Program-made: the position numbers and the translations under genes | Shown: one piece after another, positions 16,801-25,583 of the stretch | How positions within the stretch are numbered: position 1 is the stretch's first letter | Layout: every line of letters starts with the position of its first letter | Assembly: GCF_000775995.1 (NCBI RefSeq) | Contig: NZ_CP009227.1 | Location: 2,152,296-2,216,295, forward strand | Length of the DNA: 64,000 nt | Origin: Treponema sp. OMZ 838 | Lineage (GTDB): Bacteria > Spirochaetota > Spirochaetia > Treponematales > Treponemataceae | Direction of reading: 5' to 3' | Notes under the pieces: generated by a model | Database searches by the model: none | Told to the model about the DNA's origin: nothing | The model's input: only the letters and a program-made list of their open reading frames with translations

Positions 16801-19188
16801 ATGAAACGAAAATTGATTACTTCAGCCCTTCCTTATGTGAATAATATCCCGCATCTCGGGAATTTAATTCAAGTCTTGTCCGCCGATGTCTTTGCGCGTT
16901 TTTGCAGGCTCCGCGGATATACGAGTTTATATGTATGCGGTACCGACGAATACGGTACGGCAACCGAAACAAAGGCCCTCGAAGAAGGGAAAACGCCGCG
17001 CGAATTGTGCGACTACTACCATGCGATCCACCGCGATATTTATCATTGGTTCAATATTGCGTTTGACTACTTCGGACGCACCTCCACACCTCAGCAAACA
17101 GAAATCGTTCAGGGGATTTTTAAAGATATTGAAAAAAACGGCTTTATAAAAGAACATTCGATGGAACAGCTCCATTGTGCACACTGTAACCGCTTTTTGG
17201 CAGACCGCTATGTACGCGGTACCTGTCCTCACTGCGGTTACGAAGATGCGCGCGGCGATCAGTGTGAAGCCTGCGGCAAGCTGCTGGAGCCGACCGAACT
17301 AAAAGCTCCCCGCTGTTCAACCTGCGGAGCTGCGCCGGAGCCGCGCAGTACCAAGCACCTCTACATCGATTTGCCGGGCATTGTGCCGCAGTATGAACCG
17401 TGGATGCAGAAAGCAAGCGTAGAAGGGCAGTGGAGCAACAATGCCGTGCAGATGACCAAGGGATGGCTGCGCGACGGTTTACAGGAACGCGCCATCACCC
17501 GCGACCTGAAATGGGGCATCCCTGTTCCGAAAGCGGGTTTTGAAGATAAGGTATTCTACGTTTGGTTTGATGCCCCGATTGGCTATATCTCTATTACAAA
17601 ATGCTTTACCGATTTAACCGGAGCCGATTGGAAAAACTGGTGGCTTGAGCAAAACGACATCGAGCTGTTTCAGTTCATTGGAAAAGATAATATCCCCTTC
17701 CATACGGTGATTTTCCCCAGCTCACTCATTGCATCGGGGAAGGATTGGGTAAAGCTCCATCATATTTCAAGCAGCGAGTACCTCAACTACGAGTCCGGCA
17801 AATTCTCCAAATCGAAGGGGATCGGCGTGTTCGGCTCCGATGCTAAGGATTCAGGGATTCCGGCAGATATGTGGCGCTTCTACATCTTCTATAACCGCCC
17901 CGAAAAGAATGATGCCCTGTTTACGTGGAAGGATTTTCAGGAGCGGGTAAACAGCGAGCTGGTGGGGAACCTGTGTAATCTGATAAACCGGACGCTCACC
18001 TTTGTGTCGCGTTATTATGACGGCGTTATCCCGCAGCGGGATGGGATGGCTTTCGCCCGTGAGGATGTCCGTGCGGTAACGGAAGGCTTGCGTGCTGCAG
18101 CAAAGTATAGCATTGAAAAAATTACCGCACTGCTTGAAGAAGCGGAACTGCGCGATGCCTTCCACGAGCTGTTTACACTTTCCTCAGTTGCCAACAAGGC
18201 GTTCCAAGACGGAGAGCCGTGGAAAAACCGCGAGGCTGATCCCGAAAAAGCGGAGGCGCTCCTCTTTGAACTGTGCTATTTAATCAAGGATTTGCTGATA
18301 TTGATGCACCCGTATATGCCGGAATACGCCGATGCGGTTGCGTCGTTCTTAGGTATTAAGATATGGTCGGGCAATGTCTTTGACTGGGAACATCCCGTAC
18401 AGCCCCGTCCTGAAAATACCCTTGCGTGGAAAAACCTCTTGGAGCGGAGCGGTTTGGAGCGGGTGCAAAAGCCTGCAATCATCTTTAAAACGCTGGAAAA
18501 CGATGCGATTGCAGCATATCGTGAGCGCTATGCAGGCAGTCAAAAGGAACGTGCCGCGCAAGCCGGAAAACAGGCTGCGGGAAAGCAAGCAGGCGGAGAA
18601 CAGGGCGGAAAAAAACAGCAGAATGCGGGAAGCAAAAACGAGAAGCAGAAAGCCAAGCCGGAATGGGCGGATATTTCTCCCGAACAGCTGTTTACCGATT
18701 ATATTTCGTTAAAAACTGCGAAAATCCTTTCTGTGGAAAAACATCCCGATGCGGATAAACTCTTTGTGGAAACCATTGACGATGGATCGGAAGGTGGGCG
18801 GGTTATCCTTTCCGGCTTAGCGCCGTATTTTGCGCCGGAAGAGCTGGTTGGTGCGGATATTATCCTCGCAGAAAACTTAAAGCCGCGGAAAATGCGCGGT
18901 ATTGAATCGAAGGGAATGCTCTTAGCGTCTCATTATACCGATGCGGACGGAACCGAGCGGGTTGAACTGGTCGGAATGCCCGGTGCGGCTGCCGGTACAC
19001 CGGTAATGCTGGGAGATGCCGAAGCAGCTACGTCGCCGGTACAAAAACCGCAAGCTATTGATGCGGAGATGTTCTTTGCGGTGCCCTTTACGGTAGAAGA
19101 TTTCCGCGTATGCGCTGCCGGAAAACAGCTCTTGGTAAACGGCAAACCGCTCGTAATGAAGCACGTTAAAACCGGTACGGTACAGTAA
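16801..19188 (+). CDS. metG: Methionyl-tRNA synthetase
   Basis: Charges tRNA-Met in the cytoplasm. A 795-aa class I synthetase. Catalytic motifs are SALPYVNNIPHLGNL (HIGH equivalent) and the KMSKS-equivalent KFSKSKG at ~340. A zinc knuckle region carries four CxxC pairs (HCAHCN, CPHCGY, CEACGK, CSTCGA, ~120-180). An anticodon-binding helical domain follows to ~555. A K/Q/A-rich linker (~575-620) leads to a C-terminal EMAP-II/Trbp111-type OB-fold tRNA-binding domain (FTDYISLKTAKILSVEKHPDADKL ... LKPRKMRGIESKGMLLAS). A further ~80 residues after the OB fold look like an extension. It is expressed from a leaderless-type promoter. Confidence 0.96.
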   Translation: MKRKLITSALPYVNNIPHLGNLIQVLSADVFARFCRLRGYTSLYVCGTDEYGTATETKALEEGKTPRELCDYYHAIHRDIYHWFNIAFDYFGRTSTPQQTEIVQGIFKDIEKNGFIKEHSMEQLHCAHCNRFLADRYVRGTCPHCGYEDARGDQCEACGKLLEPTELKAPRCSTCGAAPEPRSTKHLYIDLPGIVPQYEPWMQKASVEGQWSNNAVQMTKGWLRDGLQERAITRDLKWGIPVPKAGFEDKVFYVWFDAPIGYISITKCFTDLTGADWKNWWLEQNDIELFQFIGKDNIPFHTVIFPSSLIASGKDWVKLHHISSSEYLNYESGKFSKSKGIGVFGSDAKDSGIPADMWRFYIFYNRPEKNDALFTWKDFQERVNSELVGNLCNLINRTLTFVSRYYDGVIPQRDGMAFAREDVRAVTEGLRAAAKYSIEKITALLEEAELRDAFHELFTLSSVANKAFQDGEPWKNREADPEKAEALLFELCYLIKDLLILMHPYMPEYADAVASFLGIKIWSGNVFDWEHPVQPRPENTLAWKNLLERSGLERVQKPAIIFKTLENDAIAAYRERYAGSQKERAAQAGKQAAGKQAGGEQGGKKQQNAGSKNEKQKAKPEWADISPEQLFTDYISLKTAKILSVEKHPDADKLFVETIDDGSEGGRVILSGLAPYFAPEELVGADIILAENLKPRKMRGIESKGMLLASHYTDADGTERVELVGMPGAAAGTPVMLGDAEAATSPVQKPQAIDAEMFFAVPFTVEDFRVCAAGKQLLVNGKPLVMKHVKTGTVQ

Positions 19189-19200
19189 CAGCGCAGATAT

Positions 19201-19220
19201 CTCCGTGAAAATACACGGAG
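19201..19220. terminator. Hairpin after metG
   Basis: CTCCGTG (19201-19207) pairs perfectly with CACGGAG (19214-19220), with a 6-nt loop, 13 nt after the metG stop. It lacks a strong U-tract. It lies between convergent genes. Confidence 0.5.
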
Positions 19221-19266
19221 GTGTGTTTGTAGGGGAGGGGACTGCCGTTACGGTAATACTCAATGA

Positions 19267-20859
19267 TCAAGAGTGTATAATTTTTAACCGGTAATCACAA
19301 GCGAGTTCGGTCAACAGCTCATCATGGGTGATAATGACAACGGTTTTTCCCGCTTGTGCAAGCGCATCAACCCACTGCACCATACTTAAAAGCCCTTCGC
19401 CGTCCATACCGCTGGTCGGCTCATCGAACACAAAGAGCTGCGCTTCCGAGCAATACGCCGCGGCAATTACCACCCGCTGTTTTTCTCCGCCGGATAGCGA
19501 CGCAGGATGCCGGTTCCGTACCGCCTGCAAGCGGAACAGCTCAAGTGCTTTTTCCGCGTGCTCTTTTACGCTTTGAGACAGCTTTCGTCCCAGCAGCAGC
19601 TCATTGATGACGCTGTCGGAGTACAGCTGATAATCGGCATCCTGCATCACAAAATAGCTCATTCGCCGCCGCTGTGCACACGAGAGCTTCTGTCCGTGCA
19701 GGGTAATGCATCCACTCTGCTGCCGCAACAGTCCGCACAGTATCTTGCACAAGGTAGTTTTACCGGCACCGTTTTTTCCGGTCAGTGCAGTAATACTCCC
19801 CTGCGGAAATGTAAGACTGATATTCCGTATACCGCATTCCATTGCCCGACCGGAACCGTCTTCGCCGTGACATTCCGTATACCGTCCATTCCGGTATAAA
19901 TACGTTACATTCGACACACATAAAGCAGCTCGCGATGCATCCGGCTCTATTTTTGCCGCTTCCGGTAATTTTACAACCGGATCCGGTGTTGACGTTTCTA
20001 CTGCTGCGGCTCTTCCTTGCGTTTTTTTTAGTACGGCTCTTTCAGCTGCTCCTATCACTTCCGTTGTATGAATGTGATTTGTCCGCAAAGATAAGTCCGC
20101 CATACCGGGATAGCGAAATCCGAATTGCCGTAGCTCACCTTCCTGCAAACGGCAAAACTCCTCTGCCGTCCACCGGTGTGCAGCCCTACCGTTTTCGATA
20201 TGCAAAAATGAATCTGCAATTCCTAAAAATGTGTGCAGCCGGTGCTCACTGATGATAATCGTTGTTCCCCGCTTTTTAATCTCCGCCAAAAGACCGGTAA
20301 GAATTTCGATACCGTCCGCATCCAAATTAGAAACAGGTTCGTCTAAGATCAAGATTTGAGGCGATAAAATAAGCGCTGCAGCAATCGCTACCCGTTGTTT
20401 TTGCCCTGCCGATAGGGTATCAACGGTTCGGCATAACAGCGGCTCTATGTTAAGAAGTGCAGCCGCTTCTCGTACCTTTTCTTTCACGTACATCGGCTCC
20501 AGTCCGATATTCTCTGCGGAAAACGCAATTTCATCCTGCACACTGTTCATAAAAAATTGACTGCGCGGGTCTTGAAACACAACTCCGAACGTCCGCACTC
20601 GCTGCTCAGGCGGCATAGACGCAGGTTCTCTCCCGGCAACCAGCACCGAACCATGTAGTGTTCCCTCGTAAAATGCCGGAGCTAAACCATTGATCAGCCT
20701 CAACACGGTACTCTTTCCAGCCCCTGATCTTCCGCACAAAACAACGCATTCCCCGTTCCGTATATCGAAGAACATTCCCTCAATGCAAGCATCCTGCCGG
20801 TTCCCTACCGCAAGCTCCGCTTCCCCATAACAAAACGATACATCACAAAATGTAATCAT
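19267..20859 (-). CDS. ECF transporter fused double ATPase (cassette 1)
   Basis: A single 530-aa polypeptide carrying two ABC ATPase domains, equivalent to EcfA1 plus EcfA2. Domain 1 (~1-235): Walker A GRSGAGKST, Q-loop FQDPRSQFF, signature LSAGQKQR, Walker B ILILDEPVSNLD, H-loop SEHRLH. Domain 2 (~315-530): GKNGAGKTT, MQDADYQLY, LSGGEKQR, LFVFDEPTSGMD, THDE. Both sites look active. The linker (~240-310) is poorly conserved. It would drive uptake by the S/T pair encoded just upstream (18-nt gap). Paralogues lie at 26313 and 42445. Confidence 0.9.
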   Translation of the reverse strand: MITFCDVSFCYGEAELAVGNRQDACIEGMFFDIRNGECVVLCGRSGAGKSTVLRLINGLAPAFYEGTLHGSVLVAGREPASMPPEQRVRTFGVVFQDPRSQFFMNSVQDEIAFSAENIGLEPMYVKEKVREAAALLNIEPLLCRTVDTLSAGQKQRVAIAAALILSPQILILDEPVSNLDADGIEILTGLLAEIKKRGTTIIISEHRLHTFLGIADSFLHIENGRAAHRWTAEEFCRLQEGELRQFGFRYPGMADLSLRTNHIHTTEVIGAAERAVLKKTQGRAAAVETSTPDPVVKLPEAAKIEPDASRAALCVSNVTYLYRNGRYTECHGEDGSGRAMECGIRNISLTFPQGSITALTGKNGAGKTTLCKILCGLLRQQSGCITLHGQKLSCAQRRRMSYFVMQDADYQLYSDSVINELLLGRKLSQSVKEHAEKALELFRLQAVRNRHPASLSGGEKQRVVIAAAYCSEAQLFVFDEPTSGMDGEGLLSMVQWVDALAQAGKTVVIITHDELLTELACDYRLKIIHS

Positions 20860-20877
20860 AGATATAGCAACCGTATT

Positions 20878-21603
20878 TTACACAATGGCAATGAGAACCA
20901 TTGCGGTACCGTATAGTCCAACCGCAAGGTAGTCGTAGACAGATAGCGGAGCGGCATATATGCTGCTTCGTTTTTGAGGAGCGTCCAAACCGCGCAGTTC
21001 CGCTGTTGCACCCAATTCTGCCGACAGCTTTAAACAGCGAACGGTAAACGGTACAAAAAAACTTTCATACACAATAACCGGATGACGGACATAATCATGC
21101 CAATGCGGAAACAATCCCCGTGCCTTAATCCCCTCCCGAATCGATGCCATCTCTTTCCACAGTACCGGAAAAAAGCGCATCATCATGCAGAGCATAATCG
21201 TCACGGACTTAGGAATATGCAGGCTTTGCCAGCTTGCCATCAGCCTACTCGGATTGCTTTTTACAATGGCGGCAGCGAACATCACGAGCGGAATTGATCG
21301 GGCAAGGGTATGCAGGATCACATAGAGCAGCGCTGTATGCGGCGCACAGATCCGGGCAAGTACTTGGAGAATAGTATAGAAAAAGCACAAACGCCCTGCC
21401 GTTCGCACCTCCTTCACCTGCAGCAGATAACAGCCTGCCAGCAGGCACAGGCAATGCATTTGCCCGATCTGCTCGTAGAAGAACCAAACAGCCGTGGCGC
21501 ACAGCATAACAGCAAGGTGTGTTCGGGGGTCGAGATTCCGCACTGGCTTTACGCTAACTTTGCTTTTTGAATATGTTTTTTGAAAAACAGCATACCGACC
21601 CAA
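20878..21603 (-). CDS. ECF transporter T component, CbiQ/EcfT family (cassette 1)
   Basis: Integral membrane energy-coupling subunit with ~5-6 hydrophobic segments and the two coupling-helix motifs of EcfT (REGIKARGLFP and ATAELRGLDAP, A-x-x-x-RG type). The ATG at 21603 would overlap the upstream S gene by 55 nt. A GTG at 21543 (VRNLDPRTHLAVMLC), just after the S-gene stop, fits family N termini better and may be the true start. It acts between the S component and the double ATPase. Confidence 0.85.
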   Translation of the reverse strand: MGRYAVFQKTYSKSKVSVKPVRNLDPRTHLAVMLCATAVWFFYEQIGQMHCLCLLAGCYLLQVKEVRTAGRLCFFYTILQVLARICAPHTALLYVILHTLARSIPLVMFAAAIVKSNPSRLMASWQSLHIPKSVTIMLCMMMRFFPVLWKEMASIREGIKARGLFPHWHDYVRHPVIVYESFFVPFTVRCLKLSAELGATAELRGLDAPQKRSSIYAAPLSVYDYLAVGLYGTAMVLIAIV

Positions 21604-22166
21604 AAACCTGCAGCCGCAAGTGCCGCCGAAATCAAACCGATAAGCAGCATCATATCAAGCGAACCGTAAAAACGAATCAACACTTGCTTGCCTTCTTCGG
21701 TATATGAATCACCTAAGCTCTTCAAATACGGCTCTTTAAAAAAGAACAACGGAATTGAACTACCCCAAGCGTACAGCGTCCAATATACCACATAGCCGAT
21801 ACCGTTCCGCACCGGGTTTTTGTAGGTAGTATTACCAAGCATCAAAAGCTCGCAGATGAGACCTACTGCAAGCATCACTGCAGAAAACCATGCCGAACCG
21901 AACGCAGCCATCATCAATCCGCAAAAAATTGCCGTTACAAGGAATGTTCCGTGTTTTGCTGTTTTGTTTGACATAACAATGTAGAGCGGTGCGCAGAAAA
22001 AAGCCATCACGCCGACGTAAAAAAGGTAATCGAGTGCGGGTGTTGCCGCTATTGTCATAACCATCTTAACGATAACCATAATCACCAGCATCGCAATATT
22101 AAAAATCGAAAGCGTGATAATATCCTTTAACCGCAGTCGAGCCGAATCGTTTGTTTTTACTTCCAT
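21549..22166 (-). CDS. MptD/Trep_Strep family ECF S component (cassette 1)
   Basis: A 205-aa membrane protein with six hydrophobic stretches, matching the Trep_Strep (TIGR02185)/MptD putative ECF substrate-binding family. Substrate unknown. The motif region GSSIPLFFFKEPYLKSLGDSYTEEG is recognisable in the paralogues at 27808 and 40999. First gene of the S-T-A operon; a GAGGAGG ribosome-binding site precedes the ATG. A small inverted repeat AGTTAG/CTAACT lies at the upstream edge. Confidence 0.85.
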   Translation of the reverse strand: MEVKTNDSARLRLKDIITLSIFNIAMLVIMVIVKMVMTIAATPALDYLFYVGVMAFFCAPLYIVMSNKTAKHGTFLVTAIFCGLMMAAFGSAWFSAVMLAVGLICELLMLGNTTYKNPVRNGIGYVVYWTLYAWGSSIPLFFFKEPYLKSLGDSYTEEGKQVLIRFYGSLDMMLLIGLISAALAAAGFWVGMLFFKKHIQKAKLA

Positions 22167-22285
22167 AGTATTTCCTCCTCTTGAGTTAGCACCTACTAAC
22201 TTAAGAGAATACTATAGCGGCAATGAACAGCTGTTTTCCACTCCATTCAGTCAAAACCTATCCAAAAAGCCGTGAAAATTGGCCA

Positions 22286-22513
22286 GGGTAAACGCATCAG
22301 GCTGTTTTTTTAATATCCCCGCAGAAAAATTGAGACTATTCGACCGAACTGCCAAGGATGGCAGTGGTTCCATACAGTAGTGATGTTTTGTGCACGCACA
22401 AAACTCGCCTTCAACTGATGTACATGGACGTACAACAGTTGAAGATGGTTCAAATGGTCTCACAGTCTCAATTTTTCCGCGATTTTTATCTATTCTGCCT
22501 GATGCGTTTACCC
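22286..22513. repeat. 228-bp element with 17-bp perfect terminal inverted repeats (MITE-like)
   Basis: GGGTAAACGCATCAGGC (22286-22302) is the exact reverse complement of the terminal 22497-22513. Nested inside is a second perfect inverted pair, GAAAAATTGAGACT (22324-22337) and AGTCTCAATTTTTC (22464-22477). No coding sequence is present. It resembles a non-autonomous mobile or REP-like element. Confidence 0.65.
22382..22408. repeat. Shoulder-conserved hairpin, copy a
   Basis: GATGTTTT + GTGC-AC-GCAC + AAAACTCGC. The shoulders GATGTTTT/AAAACTCGC are identical to copies b and c while the middle differs. Confidence 0.6.
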
Positions 22514-22527
22514 CTTTGATGGAAAAA

Positions 22528-22557
22528 TGTGCGAAATTTTATGCAAAATTTCGTACA
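22528..22557. repeat. 13-bp hairpin conserved with the copy at 46811-46840
   Basis: TGTGCGAAATTTT, loop ATGC, AAAATTTCGTACA. It lies just after the GCCTGATGCGTTTACCC box. In the 46.8-kb copy a stem pair has changed on both arms (A-T to G-C), so pairing is maintained. Confidence 0.6.
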
Positions 22558-22793
22558 GAAGAGAGACTTGAGGATAGACCTTCCGTTAGTCTTTTGGAAT
22601 AGATGGTACAGATGCTAGGAGCGCATAAAAAACCCCCGCAGGCACGACAAAGAATGAACATTCGTGTACATTCTTTGTCTGCGAGTTCACAGTGCGAACT
22701 CGATTCCGTTTGAAACCACTGCCATCCTTGGCCGTTTTGATACGTCGAGGATTTTCAAAAGCGGCACGGATGCCGTTGGTTCTAAGCAACAGC

Positions 22794-22823
22794 GATGTTT
22801 TTTTGCTTTGCAAAAAAACTCGC
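22794..22823. repeat. Shoulder-conserved hairpin, copy b
   Basis: GATGTTTT then TTTGC-TTT-GCAAA then AAAACTCGC. Stem sequence differs from copies a and c. Confidence 0.6.
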
Positions 22824-22888
22824 GTGCAAATTTTGACACGGAAGTCAATTCAGAACGGACAAGGATGTCCGTGGTATTAGACAGACGC

Positions 22889-22948
22889 GATGTTTTGACG
22901 TAAGGCAAAACTCGCAGTCAAAAATGTACAAGGATGTACATTTTTGAC
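22889..22948. repeat. Shoulder-conserved hairpin copy c plus adjacent 14-bp perfect hairpin
   Basis: Copy c: GATGTTTT-GACGTAAGGC-AAAACTCGC (22889-22915). Immediately after it, GTCAAAAATGTACA (22917-22930), loop AGGA, and its exact complement (22935-22948). The whole 22.17-23.12 kb stretch is non-coding and dominated by such dyads. Confidence 0.6.
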
Positions 22949-23119
22949 GTTGCGTTAGGGATTGCAGCGATAGCCTTTTTGCTGCCGAAAGAAGTCAAAT
23001 GCAGTTTTCGACGTGAGGAGAAACACTGCTGAAATGATACAAACGCAGCAAAAAGCTATAAGCGTAAAGCCCGACGGGAACCGGAACGCCCAAAATAATT
23101 ATCCATTACAAATTATCAA

Positions 23120-24097
23120 TTATAAATTATTCCGGCGGTATTCCCGCGGAGAACACCCGAATGTATTCTTAAAAGCGGAAGAAAACTTATTCGGATTTTC
23201 GTATCCAATTAGGGAGGCGATTTCTGTAATCGATTTTTCCGTAGTGTGTAATAGCTGCGCCGCTTTTTGCATTTTGTATTCTTTTTGAAAAGCATAAATC
23301 GGTTTTCCGTATACCGCCTTAAAACAGTCTTTCATTACCGTTAAACCGATGCCGTATTTTTGCGACAAATCTTTTAACCGCGGATTTTCGCTCCAGTGTT
23401 CCGTAATATCAGCTTTAATCGCTTTTATCTTTTTTATATATACTCCTGAAAAACAGGTATGTGCCGCAGACTGCTTTTGCGGTTTATAGTGCTGCAATAA
23501 AAACAACAGCTCTAAAACTTTCAGCCGCAGGTAGCCGTTTGTTGTATCAGAGGGAAAGCAGCAATCTTGGGATGCTTCATATAATTCATTGAATATACGG
23601 AGCAGCATTGGCGGTGTTTTAATAACTGCGCATTTATTGTCGGGACAATAGTTTTGCAGTAGTGCCGCTAGGTCAATGGATATGCCTTCGATAGTATTCT
23701 GAAAAACCATACCTGTCTTTTTGACATCGATAATGATTGTACAGCCGGTGTAATATCCTAACGGGAAATAAGGCTTTTCGGTTTGAGCCTCCAAAACACC
23801 GACAGCAAAATCACCTTCACCGATATATGTAAAATAACCGCTTTTATATTCGCATTCAAACCTACCTGATTTGCAATAGGCTATTTCCAGAATATTCGGT
23901 ACCGGCTCTTTTCGGTAATCACATGAGACCGCTTCAAAAGTTGTAAGTGCATAATCAACTCCTGAGAATAAATGAAAGGTTTTCATACGCCCGTTCGGTG
24001 TATCGCAGTTGATAGCATATTCCGTTATCAAATTGGTATTAGATACAATAGCGGCGCGTGTTCCGTGCCATTCGGTTGCGTGCGCACAAGAGTTCAT
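23120..24097 (-). CDS. AraC-family transcriptional regulator
   Basis: A 325-aa DNA-binding regulator. The C-terminal double helix-turn-helix of AraC/XylS type covers ~225-325 (LKDLSQKYGIGLTVMKDCFKAVYG, LHTTEKSITEIASLIGYENPNKFSSAFKNTFGCSPREYR). The N-terminal ~200 residues are an effector domain of the kind seen next to iron/siderophore-related ABC genes. Encoded between ECF cassettes 1 and 2 and divergent from cassette 2, so it plausibly controls one of them. Paralogous in layout, but not closely in N-terminal sequence, to the next gene. Confidence 0.88.
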   Translation of the reverse strand: MNSCAHATEWHGTRAAIVSNTNLITEYAINCDTPNGRMKTFHLFSGVDYALTTFEAVSCDYRKEPVPNILEIAYCKSGRFECEYKSGYFTYIGEGDFAVGVLEAQTEKPYFPLGYYTGCTIIIDVKKTGMVFQNTIEGISIDLAALLQNYCPDNKCAVIKTPPMLLRIFNELYEASQDCCFPSDTTNGYLRLKVLELLFLLQHYKPQKQSAAHTCFSGVYIKKIKAIKADITEHWSENPRLKDLSQKYGIGLTVMKDCFKAVYGKPIYAFQKEYKMQKAAQLLHTTEKSITEIASLIGYENPNKFSSAFKNTFGCSPREYRRNNL

Positions 24098-24172
24098 ATT
24101 AAGGTTCCATTATGAGGGTGATACTGTCTAATAAAGATGGATGAAACAAAAATAAGCGAATATCAATACATA

Positions 24173-25144
24173 TCAATGGGTGCGGTAGTCCGACGGCAAG
24201 ATACCCGTATAGTTTTTAAATTGAGTTGAAAAACTTCCCGCATTTTTGTAGCCGAGCCGGTAAGCAATTTCCGCAACATAGAGATTGCTGTGTGTTAAAA
24301 GTTCGCAGGCTTTTTCCATCTTTTTTTGCGTTATGTAGCCGGAGAATGTTTGCCCCGTAACCGCTTTAAACACATATTTGAATTTTGAAACACTCATATA
24401 TGCTTCGGCTGCCAGTTCGGATAACAAAAAGTTTTGAGATAAATGATCGTTCGCATATTCTGTGATCTTTGCAACGGCACACTTGTCGGAAGCTGCAAGT
24501 TTTAGATCATGCATAGAGCGGAACTCTTCCGCTTTCTGCATAATGATTGCAGTCAGCTCATCGATCTTGCTTTTGAAAAAGAGCCGTGAACTAAGTTCAC
24601 TCCCGTTAAAGCTGCGTATCTTGCTAAATATCGCTGCAATTTCAGGAATTACAACACCATGCGGAAACACCTGTAGATATTTTTTTAAATCAATTCCTTT
24701 TATACTGAACTCTTTTTTGAGATATGTTTCGTAATAATCCGGCAGCAGCTGAATACCAATCACCTTTGCCGGAACATTTTTTTTGATGACATATCGATAG
24801 GTTCGGTTATCCGGTGCATAAGCGATATACTGCATTCCTGCCGATACATTCCCCTGCGGATAACGCCGATCAGAATCGATGGAATCATACTGCTGTATGC
24901 TGATGGAGTCCTCTGCCGGCACGGAATATTCAAAATCCCTGATATATGAATGTTCCGCAATGCATATACTCGCATAGGAATCGAGCTGATATACGGCAGT
25001 GTATCCTTTGCCGTAGTCGGATGAGAATTGGTATGTATCAAAACACTCGTTCAGCAGCGCGCTTTTTTTGGTAAGTGTGCTGCCGGTATGTTCTATAAAA
25101 CTTTGATAACTGTTGGTCAATTTTGATGTTCCTAATATAATCAA
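24173..25144 (-). CDS. AraC-family transcriptional regulator
   Basis: A 323-aa AraC/XylS-type regulator. The C-terminal HTH pair covers ~220-323 (LSELAAEAYMSVSKFKYVFKAVTGQTFSGYI, LYVAEIAYRLGYKNAGSFSTQFKNYTGILPSDYR), and the N-terminal ~210 aa are an unassigned sensor domain. The longest frame begins at a TTG (25144) without a good ribosome-binding site, so the start is uncertain. A short ORF with a good ribosome-binding site and a TATAAT box lies just upstream. Likely local regulator of the divergent ECF/ABC operon at 25.6 kb. Confidence 0.87.
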   Translation of the reverse strand: MIILGTSKLTNSYQSFIEHTGSTLTKKSALLNECFDTYQFSSDYGKGYTAVYQLDSYASICIAEHSYIRDFEYSVPAEDSISIQQYDSIDSDRRYPQGNVSAGMQYIAYAPDNRTYRYVIKKNVPAKVIGIQLLPDYYETYLKKEFSIKGIDLKKYLQVFPHGVVIPEIAAIFSKIRSFNGSELSSRLFFKSKIDELTAIIMQKAEEFRSMHDLKLAASDKCAVAKITEYANDHLSQNFLLSELAAEAYMSVSKFKYVFKAVTGQTFSGYITQKKMEKACELLTHSNLYVAEIAYRLGYKNAGSFSTQFKNYTGILPSDYRTH

Positions 25145-25193
25145 TTATAAAATTGTACTTCTGCGTTATAGGCATCAGGCACTCTCCAGTGCG

Positions 25194-25268
25194 TCAAGAT
25201 TGCGGAATGCCGTTATCGGTATAGGTAATTACAATTCCATCTTTTTCACAAAACACTTTACGACTCAT
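25194..25268 (-). CDS. 24-aa ORF, possible leader peptide of the AraC gene
   Basis: MSRKVFCEKDGIVITYTDNG, 4 more residues, stop. It has TAGGAG correctly spaced before the ATG and a TATAAT (25289-25294, minus) just upstream, and lies 49 nt ahead of the AraC ORF. It could be a leader peptide, a small protein or a truncated gene start. The 25269-25583 stretch otherwise holds only this promoter and nothing else I can identify. Confidence 0.35.
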   Translation of the reverse strand: MSRKVFCEKDGIVITYTDNGIPQS

Positions 25269-25583
25269 AATAGTCTCCTACGTCCTATATTATACAATAT
25301 ATAGCCGAATAATGCTATGTTATGGAACATTATTTTATTTTAGAAATATTTGTCACTTTTCTATTAACCTGTATAATGCCGGTAAAATAAATTTTCTTCC
25401 ATACCCTCCTCGCTTTCGCTCCCAGCCAAAAGATATAGCAAAAAGACAATGTTACGATGTTTTGATAGCCTTAGCTAACTTATATAGCTATGATAATACA
25501 CAGGATTCCGGTATCTGTTAAAAAAGCTCAAGACGAATATTTAGGCATCAAAGATTACCGGCGCCTATATAAAAAGGAAAAAG

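Larger units (their letters stand above)
22351..22732. repeat. Long-range inverted pair
   Basis: GCCAAGGATGGCAGTGGTT (22351-22369) and its exact reverse complement (22714-22732). The right copy lies outside the MITE-like element, so repeat units appear to have inserted into or recombined with each other. Confidence 0.6.

Noticed and set aside
22167..23119. CRISPR array
   Set aside because: The repeats are not regularly spaced direct repeats; they are dyads with variable stems and no cas genes are nearby.
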